Assembly: GCA_907165065.1 (NCBI GenBank)
Contig: OU015523.1
Location: 114,974,246-115,038,245, forward strand
From: Caprimulgus europaeus
Lineage: Eukaryota > Chordata > Aves > Caprimulgiformes > Caprimulgidae
Length of the DNA: 64,000 bases
Direction of reading: 5' to 3'
In this document: positions 38,364 to 51,563 of the stretch, piece by piece
How positions within the stretch are numbered: position 1 is the stretch's first letter
Layout of the letters: each line of letters starts with the position of its first letter
Position numbers and translations under genes: made by a program
The notes under the pieces: model-generated
Told to the model about the DNA's origin: nothing
What the model saw: only the letters and a program-made list of their open reading frames with translations
Database searches by the model: none

Positions 38364-39181
38364 CTGAAATAACCATGTTGAAAAGACACATGTTCTTTTA
38401 GTGACACATGCAATAATTCCTCAACTGTCAAGTTAATTAAAGAATTTATAGAGCTAATGAGAACGTCTAGGAAGAAATAAATAAAACCTAACTTTGATGG
38501 GAAAAAAAGCTGGCACTTACTACAAAAACATATTGTATTTGTTGGGGAAACTTGTTTTTCAGGGGGTGGAAGAAAGTTCTATTTCTCCATACTTATGAAA
38601 AAGAGAAATTTCTCCAAGTGTTCAGCATGTTTAAGGTTACACACCCTTGGAGGCACCTATGCTGCTGCCCTTATGACAGAGGGAGTCAGAGATGACCATG
38701 ACTTCACCGGCTTCCACCTGGCTCTTCGTATCCCAGGGAACAACACAACTGCAGAGAACTAACAAATGTCTTCAAACTTTCTTTTTGGGGTTGTGTAGTG
38801 TTTTCATTAATAAAGACTGGAATTTCAGTAATCTAAATAGTAACCAGAAGAGTAAATTATAGAGCTTTGCCCATGGCAGGAAAACATCTGGCATAACAGA
38901 CTCTATGAAAAGTTCTGTTTTCTCAACAGCCTGTTTCACTGGTCTGGGATTCAACCAAATCAGTGGGGATTTCTCAATGGAAACTGGAACATGGTTCTCA
39001 TACAGCCCCATAGCTATAAAGACAAGTACTTTACAGGGCTTGTGAACAGATACGCCGAGTGCCAGCGCTAAGAAGGGTTAAGCAGCACATCTGTTGAATT
39101 CAGTGGCACTTCTACCTACAAAATGAGAATAGTGGCACCTTGTTGTTCAAGTATAGCCCTGTTTACCACTGTGACATGCAC
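38364..39181 (-). other. FAT3 intron, 0.8 kb
   Basis: Short GT-AG intron between the EGF and laminin G exons. Nothing else recognised in it. Confidence 0.9.
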
Positions 39182-39316
39182 CTGAGCATTCGCCAAGCTT
39201 TCCTGGTGGGCACTGGCAGATGAACGGTCTCCGGTTAGCTTCATACCCCACACACTGCATGTCCCCTGGACACGGCTTCTCCAGACAGGGATCATTCGAC
39301 CCTGGGCAGAGTCCTC
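39182..39316 (-). CDS. FAT3: FAT3 exon: EGF-like module before laminin G
   Basis: A 135-nt phase 1-1 exon encoding a single EGF-like module, [20 protein letters not shown] onward through [19 protein letters not shown] to GECSG. The six cysteines of the module are present in the expected spacing. The acceptor is ACTTATTGCAG and the donor is CAG|GTGCAT. One symmetric exon for one module is the standard EGF arrangement, so the exon could be skipped in frame. The same strand also has a longer open frame in another register, which is only a shadow of this exon. Confidence 0.94.
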
Positions 39317-39976
39317 CTGCAATAAGTTAAATACTGTCAGGGATACAGCATAAAGCATGATTTTCAGTAATACAAAAGTAATGAAAGACAATTATTGACC
39401 TCACACTTCAGTACAAGCAAAGAATGCCTTAATAACAATAACAAAAAAAATATAAAACCTTCACGGTACTTTGGACAACTATGTAGCAAAACTGTTATGA
39501 TTCTTCTTCAAAGGCTGCCCTAAAACCCATGGCAATGTATTATAAAAACCAACTATTATGAGCAGTAACTGGTTTATAATTGGTGTTGTGACTCTCAGGC
39601 CAGCTATTTTCTCACAAAGCCTCCCATGCAGGGGATTTAGGGATACGAAAAAAGAAACAGCATGAAGCTATGGGCTCCTTTTGCCCCAGCACACCCATGA
39701 GAAGCAAATTTAAGGAAGTAGAGTTCCCTAGGAAACAAAATAAGAAAAAGCCATTCCTGGGCTACAGAGTGACAGCTGGACTTTTCACCCTTATCCTGCA
39801 CAGGACAGGCTGTCAGCCTGATCGTATGGCATAGGCAAATTTGTCCCCATGTTACTCCTGACATTTCTGAGATCTCACATTCTACTATGCACCTTCCCTA
39901 GGCTGCCAGAACCTATCCTCCCTTTTCAGGTTGTGACTACACAAGTTCTGTTGCATATGAAACTGCATATGTCCAG

Positions 39977-40064
39977 AAAACAACAACAACAACAAAACCT
40001 AAAAAAAAAAATCAAAACAAACAAAAAAACCAAACAAACAAAAAAACCCCAAACAAACAAACCC
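39977..40064. repeat. A/C-rich low-complexity tract
   Basis: CAA, CAAA and A-run units in succession (for example CAACAACAACAACAAAACC and AAACAAACAAA). It runs directly into the CR1 tip that follows. Confidence 0.9.
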
Positions 40065-40077
40065 CATTTCTAGTTTA

Positions 40078-40133
40078 TGGTAGGACTTGATGATCTTAAA
40101 ATTCTTATCTAACCAAAACAATTCTATGATTCT
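40078..40133 (+). mobile_element. CR1 LINE extreme 3' tip
   Basis: Only the last ~56 nt of a CR1: TAGGACTTGATGATCTTAAA then CAATTCTATGATTCT. This is the same 3' end seen in the longer copies, so it is a severely 5'-truncated insertion. Confidence 0.85.
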
Positions 40134-42949
40134 AAAAGTGTATAAATGAATGTCTTTTGATTGCCTTAATCTTAAAAGATTTGCAAGCACTGTCCATAAG
40201 AATACAAAACACAATACAACTATTGCTGCTTAATATATGAATTCTCAGGACTATATGACTTCCACGCCAGCTAGCCTTTTCTTGGTTGCAATAAGGAACT
40301 TGGTAGATGCAGGGTCACCTTCTACCTTTGGACATCTGTATGTGGCTGCTATGAAAGTAGCCTTTAAGTGCAGGAAAAAAGGCACTCCTGCCTTTCCTCC
40401 TGTCGATTTGCAGACAGAGCTTGGACAGAGGGAGAACCAGCTGCTGGGAATGGACCAGAATCTCTTATTTTGCTTTTCAAATTAATTTACTTAATACATG
40501 CAGGTGATGTTTTTAACAATAAAAAGTCAGCACCTTTCTACCCATCACTTTCTGAATTTTGGCAGTTCTTGTTTCTTTCAGGGCCCTTATTGTACCCAAA
40601 AACTACTTCATTTTTTGAGCATATGTATTTTATTTACAATTTATAAAGGAAGAAATGAACCTGTCACGGAGTATATCTCTGAAGGATCTTATTGCCCTCA
40701 CACTTTAGTACAAGCCAAGAAGGGCTTATAGTAAGCATAGCTGAAATTACCTGGCACTGTAAGTATTTTCTGGAAACAGAAAAATTACTACTGTAGGTTT
40801 CAAAGTGGACATGGGCTGACTACAAATATGGCAAGGACTGTAAATGTCTTGCTTGATGTACAGCACAGTCAATTTAATCTTTAACATCCTCCTATCCTTT
40901 GTCAAACATTTGTTTGAGAGGTCTATGCAGTAAACGATTTACAGTACTGCCTGTAGCACTGTTAGAAAATGATGCATGGCAATCTTTATTAATCACTTTA
41001 GTAGGTAACATTAATAGGAATAACAGCTGCAATATACAGTCATATTTTAAGTCTTATAGAATCAAGAAACAAATGTCATTTAATAGGGTTGGCACTGCAG
41101 ACCTAGATTCTATTGAAATGTAATGTCTGCAGAATTTAACAGAGAATATGATGTTTTCTATAGCTTATTTTTGAGAAAAAAACCCTAATTCTTTGGAATT
41201 CAATGGCAAGTAACAATTATTTCTGAAATTATAGCAGGTGGTTCAATATTCTATAGACTGCCTTGTATTTTCTTCTTGGTTCCTTTGGCTGTTTTAATTC
41301 ATTCTTATGTGACAAATACACAGCATTCTGCTGTACACAGAATATATCTCTTCTCTGAACATACTTAAACCTTTTGTGAGGCTGTAATTCAAGTGAGCCT
41401 CTGTGTAGCTGACAGACAAGACATTTGGACAAAAGCCCCACAGCTCATCAGTGTGTGGCAGAAAGGGGCACTGAGATTTCCAAATGTGGCTCTGCAAATT
41501 TTCACATCCCCTAACCTATGACCGTACTTTTGACAGGAAGCAATAAAGCAATAGCTTACTTTTTAATTCATCTTTGCCAACTTTTTTACCTGATTCAAAT
41601 TCTGATTTGTTCTTCAGAGTCATCCTGCCACAGCCAAAAAATATATGGAAAGGGTCTAATGTATTTAGTGCAACTGTGGAGATACACTAAAGAACTGCTT
41701 ATCCTGGCAGTCCAAGACTAGTTCTTCCAGTAAACTACAAGCAAATCAAGTTTTTATTCATCCTGCTGCAGCAGGATTTCATAGCTGTCACAAAAGTTTT
41801 AAAATATTCAGACTTGGGGAAGAAATGCTTTATGCCTGTCTGTATGGTTATAAGTACATAAGCTACAAATCTGCATTATTGCATTGCCCTAGCTAACACA
41901 CATTTTAAGGCTGATTTCACAACCATGCAGAGCAAAATTGTGAAATCGTTCAGTTACGTTGTCCACATCAAAGATTTACAGCCCGAGTTTAAATCAAATT
42001 ATTCTAATGTTGCATTTCCACTCCAAACAACAGTCTATTTACCATCCAATAAGAGATTCAAGAAATATGAATTTGAATTGATCTCTTTTTTTTCTGTAGG
42101 CAAGTCCCGACAATCCCTGACATTCCCTTGAAACGCACATTGGTATTAATAAAGCTGTTCTCTACAAGGTATCAGAGAGACACATGAGCTAGTGTCAACA
42201 AAAGCATAGCAGGAAAAGGTGGACTATCATCTTCAATTTAATTCCCCCAAAGAAGGTAAAAGTATTACAATCTCCCTACTCATACACTGAGGAAGAAAAC
42301 ACTCTCCCATTGTAAAATGAGACATTTATTTAATTCCTGTCCATCCACAGAAGGATCACTTCCAGAAATGTAAATATATTTTGAAAATTGAGTGCTTCAA
42401 CAATTTTAACCTGGCCCTTGTGATATTTTGTGTTTTTCTGTAAGCTCATTCTTGTGAATCTGTATAATTATCAAAAAAAAGAGTCCGTTTCTCTCAGTTG
42501 CAGAAAAAAGCTTGAAAGGTGACTCCTGAAAGTCAAAGTCCCAGAAAGCAAATAAAGTAAAGCTTCAAACTGTTACCTTTAAAACAGTGTATTAATTAGC
42601 TCAGAGGGGAGGGAAGACAGTGAACTCACAAGCTGCAATTTGTTTTTATTTTTGGAACATGATGACCAGGTATTGTAAGCAAAGATTGCCGTATACATAC
42701 CAGTGCAGATACCACTAACTTTATTCTGCACAAGTCAATCATGAGTTTCAGTTAGCACAAGTACGCCTGGAAAACTGTCACACACTAGTACGTCCTAGTA
42801 ATCAGATTTTCTCCCAGTTTTAGAAGAATTGAGACATTTTACCTCTTCCATCCACTCCTTGATCACAGCTTCCCTTAAGACCCCTTAAATGTTAAATCGC
42901 AATTGCCACTTGCCTCGATTCTACAGTCATGCCTCTACTGCATGCTTCA

Positions 42950-43530
42950 GCACTCCAAGATTTTATATGAGATTGTCCCTCTACTTCGCTCTCATGAGAC
43001 CCCACTTGGTGGATCACTGCATCCAGTTCTGGGGCCCCCAACACAAGAGAGACATCGACCAGTTAGAACGAGTCCAGAGGAGGCCATGAGGATGATCCAA
43101 GGGCTGGAGCACCTCTCCTATGAGGACGGGCTGAGAGAGTTAGGGCTGTTCAGCCTGGAGAAGAAAAGGCTCCGGGGAGATCTTCTAGTGGCCTTCCAGT
43201 ACCTGAAGGGGTTACAGGAAGGCTGGGGAGGGACTTTGTACAAGGGCAGGTAGTAATAGAACAAGGAGTAATGGCTTTAAACTGGAAGAGGGGAGATTGA
43301 GATCAGATATGAGGAAGAAATTCTTTACTGTGAGGGTGGTGAGACACTGGAACAGGTTGCTCAGAGAAGCTCTGGCTGCTCCTCCCTGGAAGTGTTCAAG
43401 GCCAGGCTGGATGAGGCTTTGAGCAACCTGGTCTAGTGGAAGGTGTCCGTGCTCATGGCAGGGGGATTGAAACTTGATGATCTTTAAGGTCCCTTCCAAC
43501 CCAAACCGTTCTATGATGACTCTATGATGA
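42950..43530 (+). mobile_element. CR1 LINE 3' fragment, divergent subfamily
   Basis: Antisense to FAT3. It includes the words [20 protein letters not shown] and [20 protein letters not shown], with a tip GATGATCTTTAAGGTCCCTT then TTCTATGATGACTCTATGATG. The [10 protein letters not shown] wording differs from the NYLKGGC wording of the copies at 33214 and 61595, which indicates a different CR1 subfamily. Confidence 0.94.
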
Positions 43531-46500
43531 TGAGATTGTGCATTCTTAGCATGGGCCTTAAAATGGGTGATATTCACAGGGAGAAACATCTCTCCTTACA
43601 CAAGTGCAATATGAAAAGGACTCCAGTCAAATTAAGTCTCTTTAATTTATCTGCAGCTTTTTTTTCCCCAAGCACAGGCAGGACACCTTCAGTCTTTCTG
43701 ACTATCTCGCCAGGACAACTCAAGCTTCATTAGTATGTGTGTGCTTCCTGAAAATGTGGCATCGTACACATAGAATTGGGTTCCTGATCCTCACTGCTGC
43801 AAAACATTTAGGACTCTTTAAGGTGCAATGTGTGCTCTGTATTAGCAGAGGACATAGACCACCTTTTAAGATTAGGTCCTATATTAATAGTAGATCTTAT
43901 AATGCATCATAGTCTATGATTTCCTTTATCAGAACATTCACGAAATGCTAGAAGTGGCTTCATAATGTATGAATTGCCTGGTTTTGTGAGAAAGTGGTCC
44001 AAGACTGCTATTCACTTGATTAAATAACGTGAATGTGAGTGTCTGCACTTTTGCTGAACACTTCTGGGTCTATTAGAAAAATTCTTTTAAACTATTAAGC
44101 CAGAACCATATTAAACACTTGAAATGGAATTCATCTCATCTAACTTTAGGGCATGATTCATCCAACTGATTTTAGACATCTAGGGAGAGATGTATCACAT
44201 CATTAAAAAGACCTCATTCTTTCCACTATCTGAAAATGGGGCCTGGAGTGACCAGCTCAGATGCAGATATGTACTCACATTTGTCAAGATGATTTCAATT
44301 CAGCCCTCTGCCATAAACATATTAATGTAACCTCACTGTTGTAAGATTATAATGCAGAACAACTCCATAGCGTAGTAGCCCCAACAAAACCCACTTCTTC
44401 CCTGCATCTTTCTCTCAACACAAAATAATTACATTCCATCACGAAAATATAAAAATAAAAAACAGATTTTTCCTTCTGAAAAATGAGAATGTCATGAGAA
44501 CTATTTTACATGAATATATTTATTCCGGTCCTCTTATCTTCCTGTCTTACACGCACTGACAGATGTTTGCATTCCTCAAGTCATGTGATGGGAGATTGGC
44601 AATCGCGTAGCCCCTATAGCTACACTGAAACAAACCCCAGTTTGTTATAATATTTTTCATACAGACACAAGTAGATGAGCCAGAAATCTAAGGAGACAGT
44701 CTGTTATTAGAAAACTCTTTAGTTCAATTTTATTGATTTTAAAGACTTAGATTGATGGACCTGAACTTTCAAACTTATCCTTCCAGAGCTGAGCTGCTGA
44801 ACCTCTAAAGTTCACCCACTGCCTGCTTTAGTCTCCGTGCATTTTCATGTTAGATAACTCCGTTTGCTCACAAAGGTAATCTAGGTAAGTTATGCACAGC
44901 TGGCATGCATAAATTGTGCATATCTGTGACATCTGCCAGTGGGAAAAACACTCCAAGTATGATACATATTTCAAGAATGAGTGAATTTGTTCAAACTCAA
45001 GCTTTCTGGGTCATAATTGAATCAGATCTCTGGAAACATATGCAATGTTTTAATGGCTTTGTCAAAATTCAAGCTATTAATATTTACTGGACTGGATCAT
45101 GAAATATCCTAGTAACAAAGGAAGTATAATACTACCATAAATCTTTTATTGTCCTGGTAATATCTTGCTAAAGCTGTCTTGTTAAACAAGCCAAAATAAA
45201 TTTATTCGAGCATTCTGTGTGCTTTTCTTGACTTGCTGCATTTATGTCCACGTACAAGAACTAATGATCAAAGAAGTACTTGCATGTTTCTAACTCTTTT
45301 ACCAGGCCTAGTCTTGAGCCTTCATGAAAGCAAAACTATACATACATTCTTTAATTAATGTACCCTCAGAAGTCTGTGTTACCTCCTATGTGATAAAACA
45401 CAGTGTGTGTCTCTGCATTTACCTAAATACCAAGACTTGTGGCTTCTTTAATTAAAAATGGTACAAGAGGCTGAAGGATTAACTAATGTGGAGAAGGGCA
45501 AAGCATGGATTTTTTTACTTCCCACTAAGATATCTTATACATGCGCAAGTAACAGGCACCAAGACTTACTCCTCTCTGGTGGCTACATCTAAATCAGCAG
45601 CTCTGGACACTTTTGTTACAGGCTGGATGGTGGACTGGACATGGACAACGTCACCCCAAGTCTTGTGGTTCACTTAGGGAAAACGAGCACATATTGGCTT
45701 GAACAGGAGCTGTGCGAACCCTTCCAGCTTTCCAGCTGAACTGTTCCCATACAGCAGTCTTCGAGGTCATGATAAATGGCCCAGAGGGTAGGGAACACCG
45801 ATGGTCTGCAGAACCACACTGCCTTTCCAGCAGCCTGACATGTATTTTGAGGATTGACTGGTACATGACAGAAAAATTTGGAAATTGTTATCCCAGCTGA
45901 ATTTTTGTGATTCCAACGCAAACTTGCTGTGCAGCGAGGACAAGGGAGAGAGCTGCTGGATCAGAACTGTACTGCATTGCAAAAACCTTTTTTTGGAGTT
46001 AAGCTAAGGGATTATGAGGCAGATCCACTTACTATTAGTATCTGAAGAGAATAATACATCATTATTGACTTTACTAAGTAGTGAAATGAAATTATAAACA
46101 GTGAAAATTTTGGCTGCCAGAAAACCAGTTTCTGACAGTGAGGGCTATCACCATCCCCATGGAGATGAGGATTTGTGATTTCTTGGTACAAAAATGAGAC
46201 AAAGCTATGACTTAAGAGAAGATAAAAGTGTTTTGCAGACAGTGCTCCTGCACAGCTCCTAGGCTCGTCTGGAAGATATTGCAGCATTGTCCCTTTTAAA
46301 CCTGGGAAAATCCTTTATTTCAGAGCCTTTCATGTGTAACAAAATGCCAACTATTGTTATAATAGATACATCTGTTTGAAAGTTTTAACACTATTACTTA
46401 AAAATTGACCAGATAGTCTGCTCTTGAATGTACATGAAAACACCTCAGATAGATACAGAATTCAGGTTTTTTTGCAGAACTGAACTTCTATGGCATTATT

Positions 46501-47154
46501 ATTCATGGGCCACAGGAGAAAATGATTTCTGGTTAAGTTTTATGCAATTTATGCCTATTTTCATCCCCATTGAAGTTGACAGTAAGAGATGAAGTCCTGC
46601 TGACTGCTGCAGAAACAAAGGTTGGTTACTGAAAGACATGGCTGCTGCATTCTTGTACTGCTCTGTGTGTGTGCATGTGTGCTTAAGATGAGGGAGACTT
46701 AGATGTATTGATTTTACAGCAGCTTTTTTCTCTACTCTTAAATGAAGTGGAATGAGGAGCAAATAGCCTGGCAAACAAAAGAAACAGCACTATTATTATA
46801 ACTGCCTGAGGTTTTATACTCCACGTGCAGAATCAGAAAGAAGTCTGGCTCTCAAGTCTGTCATAATATATGCCCATGTGAAGTCTCTGCCAAAACGTGG
46901 AGCAGCCTGAAACCCAACCCTGTCACCTACTGTAGCATTACAGGTCAGGAATAGTGGTTGCCTGCAGTTACTTAATAAAATACTTCCTTGGTTTCCATGC
47001 CCCTCTGCAAAAATGGGACTGGAAAAGGCCTTTCCACCTGCACTGCTTAGGTCAGAGGTCCTCTTCCCTTGGAGACTGCTGCAGACCAGGCTGTTCTGCT
47101 ACAGTCACACTCCAGGTTTATCCCAGTGGTGGCACTGAGGGGGTAAGAAACCAC

Positions 47155-47208
47155 ATCCCTCCATCCCCTCTCCCTTCCTCTCCCGTTCCTTCCCCTCCCC
47201 TGGAAGCT
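47155..47208. repeat. Polypyrimidine tract
   Basis: About 54 bases almost purely C and T on the plus strand, rich in CCCCTC and TTCC words. It may be a simple low-complexity run; purine-pyrimidine tracts can also adopt triplex structure. Confidence 0.8.
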
Positions 47209-47463
47209 GGTTGATGGCTCTGATTATGGAGCCTCCAGGAAAGCGGTCTTTGTTGTAAAAGGCCAAAGTTCATCAACTTCCATTTACATCAGTAAACATG
47301 AACAATTCTTCCTGAGCCTGAGAAATCAATTCCCACAATACATCAGCCAGTCGTGCTTTAATGGACTGAATTGAAATGCCCCTTCTCATCTGCATCAGAG
47401 GAATAAAACTGATCCTATTGCACAATGTGTAAAGATGGGAGGGGAAGAGGGAGCGGTACTCAC

Positions 47464-48262
47464 CATTGCACATGCAACGCGCGTTCCTGTAAAAGCGGGG
47501 ACACACAAAACTAATTCGTGCTGTGCTATAGGTCATCAGGGAATGCGAATCAATAGACAGACTTTGCTCACAGTGTTGTTCCTGACAATCCAGTCCAGAG
47601 CAATTCTTCTCCAAGATAGCAGAAATACGAATCACATTTTCCAAGTGTCTCCTTGCATTGGTAAGCTTCTGAATCAAATAGGCAGGCTTATAGAAACCAC
47701 TGTTGTGCATCTGGACTGCAAACAGCATGTCAAGCTGATTGCTGCCTGCCACTGGCTGAATACTGATGATGTGTAGGCTGTCTTGTTTTTGGGAGAGCAC
47801 TGCGTTGCGTAAGGTACGCCTGAACCCATGCATGTGGAGGCCCACAAAGTCTTCTGGGGAAACGTTCTCAAAACGGATGGTGACTGTGTTCTGCAGCATT
47901 TCTTGTAGCAATTGCTCAACGTGGACCACAACATCGATGGGTACCTGGAATCGGCCATCACTGACAGAGACATTCAGGACATACTTGCCGTTATCGAGCC
48001 CTCCAAGGGCAATGATCTTCCCATCATGGCTGTTGACCTTGAACAAACTTTTCTGCTCTGATTTTAGCGTATATGTGAGGACATCGTACACATCCTGATC
48101 TGTGGCATGAATTTTCCCAATGACTCCCCCAGGGAAATCATCTTCCATGGTGACAATGAAAATCTCCAGTGGAATGGCAGTTGGTTTGTGAATGCTCTCT
48201 TCAATAACCCTCACCTGAACGTAGGTGTGGGAAACCTGCTGAGGCCTCCCAGAGTCCTTTGC
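47464..48262 (-). CDS. FAT3: FAT3 exon: last cadherin repeat and FAT-specific linker
   Basis: This 799-nt exon is the largest in the window (phase 0 in, phase 1 out). It begins [19 protein letters not shown], finishing one repeat. It then encodes the last, degenerate repeat ([20 protein letters not shown] to VVVHVEQ), which lacks the usual LDRE and DxNDN motifs. The remaining roughly 150 residues form the linker typical of FAT proteins between cadherins and EGF modules, including [20 protein letters not shown] and a Cys-rich end ([26 protein letters not shown]). Sites for N-glycosylation include NVSVS, NVSPE and NCSGL. The acceptor is TTCCATTAG and the donor is ATG|GTGAGT. Confidence 0.95.
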
Positions 48263-50670
48263 CTAATGGAATTTAGAAAAAAATAATAATAAAAAACCAA
48301 AATAAGACACACATAGAACACAGAACACAGCCGAACACCGTAACGCCTTGCTATATATATTTTCACAGCATCAGTAATTCTGAAGACCTCTCAAGAGAAC
48401 TTCCCAAATACAACTGTAAAATACAGATGTAAAGAAATGTCTCAGCCATTTCTAGCAGTAGAACTTACAAACTCTTTAGGGAAGCACAGATATCTCATCT
48501 AAGTGGATTGCAGAGAGAAATGTGTCAGCAGAATGTCTCATTACTCAAACTGAAATGTTCCCAGGATCCCACAGCTATCACTTGTCCTCTTCACAACAGA
48601 GCCATCTGAATGTGGTATATTCTGCACCAAATGGAGTTTGGTCTCACTTCTGCCCTGGAAAGGAGACTGAATCCCAGTGAAATACCAGCATCAGTTTCTG
48701 CATTGCTTGGTATGCTCCAAAGTGTCTCAGACCTTGCCTAGTTTGTGTGGATGTGAGGGAGTTCAGAATTTTTCTGCAGTGCTCTGTGCTACTTTACCTG
48801 AAGCAATCAAGAAACGTGCTTGAAATAAATAAAATTTATAACCCTCCAAAAATGAAAAAGGGTGCTTGTGCTGTTACCAGTGATAAAATATGAGAGCAGT
48901 ACTGCACTTGGACAGATGACTATATGACCCAGAGCACTCATGATAGCATCATTTGCACTTTTTTATAGAGAGTAAAAGAGCAAGTATGACAAAAAAAACA
49001 AGGCCATCTTGATAGAAAGGTGTGCAAACTTGAATCAGCGTCCTTTCCTGCACTAAGAAAAATGTTTCATTTAAGTCACTATTAAGATATACTGCTCCAC
49101 ACATACATTTGCTCCAGAAAAGAATAGAAGACTAAACTACCACTGGGTAGAGATGTGGCACACATTCAAAGACCTTCATATTTGGGGAGGAAAATTTACA
49201 AGCAAAAGAAAAAAAAATAAAGGTAGGATGGCAACAATAATTCACCCTCACTCCTAAAAATCCTGGGTGGAGTATTAAAAAAAAAGATTTTATGTATACA
49301 TGTACATACATACACAGAGATTACATCCCATTCCACTTTCAATTTTAACATTACTTTTAATAAAACTAACACAAAGGAGGAACTTGATGGTGGAAAAGAG
49401 AAAGCAGCACTCTGACACATAAAAATGGAAAGAAACATTTCTATGGTCTATACATAACAGGAAATGATAAAATATGTTTTCACTGTAGAAATCCCTAAAG
49501 AAAAGAATACTGGGAGGAATTAGGCCTCCACAATCCAAAAGTGTGGTTTTCTGAACATGTTAGTGCATCTCAGACATTGTGTTCTAATATTTCATTTGTA
49601 TGACATACTTGGATCTATATAGCTAGAGGATGCTTCTTAAATTTAATTCTTATGCCCAGTTTTGGCTATACTGGAACACTGACTAGCAAATTGCCTTGAA
49701 AACAGAGTATTTTAGGATGAGGGCATGGTAAAAATGAAACATGAGAGTTTTTTATTTTCCTATAAGACTCAAAAATAAGTTTCAGAAATATTAAAAGGCA
49801 AACTCATAAAACTTTAATTAGCATCAGAGCTTGTATTTTTAAATTGTAACTAACTGAAGATGTTCCTGCTGTGAACAGCACTAAATGTGCTTGTAAAGGA
49901 GCAGATATAGGCTGTGTTTAGAGAAATCAGTCCCAGCAAAACAAGTGGAGGAAGTCTTCATTTCAGAGTTAGCTGATAGGACCATGTCCCATTGCAATGA
50001 AGAGGTGTAGTTCATTCCCTAGGCTTGTCTATTGACTAAACTCTACTATATTATCTCTGTCAGACCTTAGAAATCTGAACAGATTACTTTTGGATTTACA
50101 GTTTTTTCTAATCAAAATTACCCCAGTTACAAAGTTCCTCAAGAATTACTCTAAAGCTAAGTTTGATCTGGGCTTCTATTGCATGTCTTACTTTCACATT
50201 CTTTAAAAGCTAAGTTGACCTTGGAAATGTGATTTTATGAATTCTTGGTAGGCTTCCAAAAATTTATGGTTAAATTTATGACTTAAAAGCAGAAGTGATT
50301 TTCCTTCCTAGAACAATATTTTGATGTCACCCGTTCTGTGCTGTATTTCTATGTACATAATGTATTTTTGCTTATTTTCCTTGCTTAGGAAAAAAAAAAA
50401 AAGATGAAAATCTTAAATCATAATGGCCACTGCTCAGAAAATCCATTTCATGCAGAGGAAATTGGAAAGGTGGCTGGCCACCTATTTATATGGAATTAGG
50501 TTTAAGCACGTCAAAGGAAATACACCATATTGTGCACTTGTAAACTGGAATGCATGGTATTTACTCACAGAATACAGTCAATTAAAACCAACCCATACAG
50601 GCAATGTACAGATGACATACCACTATGAGGGTTTTTTCCTTTCTGTGCAGATGCCAAAATCAAGCCATAC
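48263..50670 (-). other. FAT3 intron, 2.4 kb
   Basis: GT-AG. AT-rich with A-runs near 50391; nothing else recognised. Confidence 0.9.
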
Positions 50671-50868
50671 CTGCACACAGAGCACATATTCGGTTGCAAC
50701 CATGTGCTTGAAGATGACTGCAGATCTCAAGATGCCGTGAGGGTCCAGAGTAAACTCCTCCTCTTCATTGCCAGTGAGGATGGTGAAGGTAAAAGGGGGG
50801 CCATTGTGAAAAGAGTCTTTGTCTGTCACTACCAGCTGCAAAATGCTTGTGCCCACTGGTTTATTTTC
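50671..50868 (-). CDS. FAT3: FAT3 exon: core of the penultimate cadherin repeat
   Basis: A 198-nt phase 0-0 exon encoding [19 protein letters not shown] and continuing through [16 protein letters not shown] to YVLCVQ. The acceptor is TGTATAAAG and the donor is CAG|GTATGG. The repeat completes in the next exon (AKDSGRPQQ). The acceptor lacks a long pyrimidine run, so its use rests mainly on the clean phase and the domain continuity. Confidence 0.91.
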
Positions 50869-51419
50869 CTTTATACACGTACAGAGCATACAAACAAAAG
50901 GATTAAAATGATACATATCACAATCATAAACCACCATGTTTCGCTCTTGAGAATATTCTACTGAATTCTCTTTGCCCAAGACGGCATTTCCCAAGCAGTG
51001 GTTATGTGACACCGTTTATGCCCCATGGACTGGTAGCAGAGATGGAGGTACCCACCACACCTCCAGGGACTGATGAGCTCTGCCTCAGACTGTGTCAGGT
51101 CAGGACTGACTAACCATTAAGACTCGCACGCTGAGCAAGGTGTAAAGAAGTGTGAACTCAAACCAGCTCAGACTTTTTGAGGCCAGAGTACCTGGTGCAG
51201 CAGGGGTGAAGGGTGAAATGTGTGACAGATGCTGAGGTTAAGGAGCCTCAGCAAACAGAAACTTACCAAAGGGTTAAGAAAGACGTGTTTATACTTTCCT
51301 TTAAATAAGATCACTCGATAAATCTTTTGCAGATAAATCATCAAAAGCTACTTAACTGAAACCAAATGGTTTCATATTTTAAAAGTCAAAGAAGTTTTTG
51401 ATGTGCAGGATAAACTTAC
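50869..51419 (-). other. FAT3 intron, 0.55 kb
   Basis: GT-AG. Nothing recognised. Confidence 0.9.
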
Positions 51420-51563
51420 TTGAATTACAGCTGTATAGTTAGCTGGAGTAAATACAGGGCTATTATCGTTCACATCAGAAATGTCCACGTTGACCGTCAC
51501 AGATGAAGACAAAGGAGGAGTGCCGCTGTCTCTTGCCTGGATAACTAATGAATAACCAGATAT
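51420..51563 (-). CDS. FAT3: FAT3 exon: end of one cadherin repeat and start of the next
   Basis: A 144-nt phase 0-0 exon encoding [20 protein letters not shown], then the DVNDNSPVF linker and the start of the next repeat (NYTAVIQ, with a possible N-glycosylation site at NYT). The acceptor is TTTTTGCAG and the donor is CAA|GTAAGT. The motif set (RDxGTP, DxNDNSP) is diagnostic of a classical extracellular cadherin domain. Confidence 0.93.

Larger units (their letters stand above)
39317..47463 (-). other. FAT3 intron, 8.1 kb
   Basis: GT-AG intron between the linker exon and the first EGF exon. It contains an A/C-rich low-complexity tract, a CR1 tip, a CR1 fragment and a pyrimidine-rich tract just after the donor side (47155-47208). 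No other element recognised. Confidence 0.9.
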
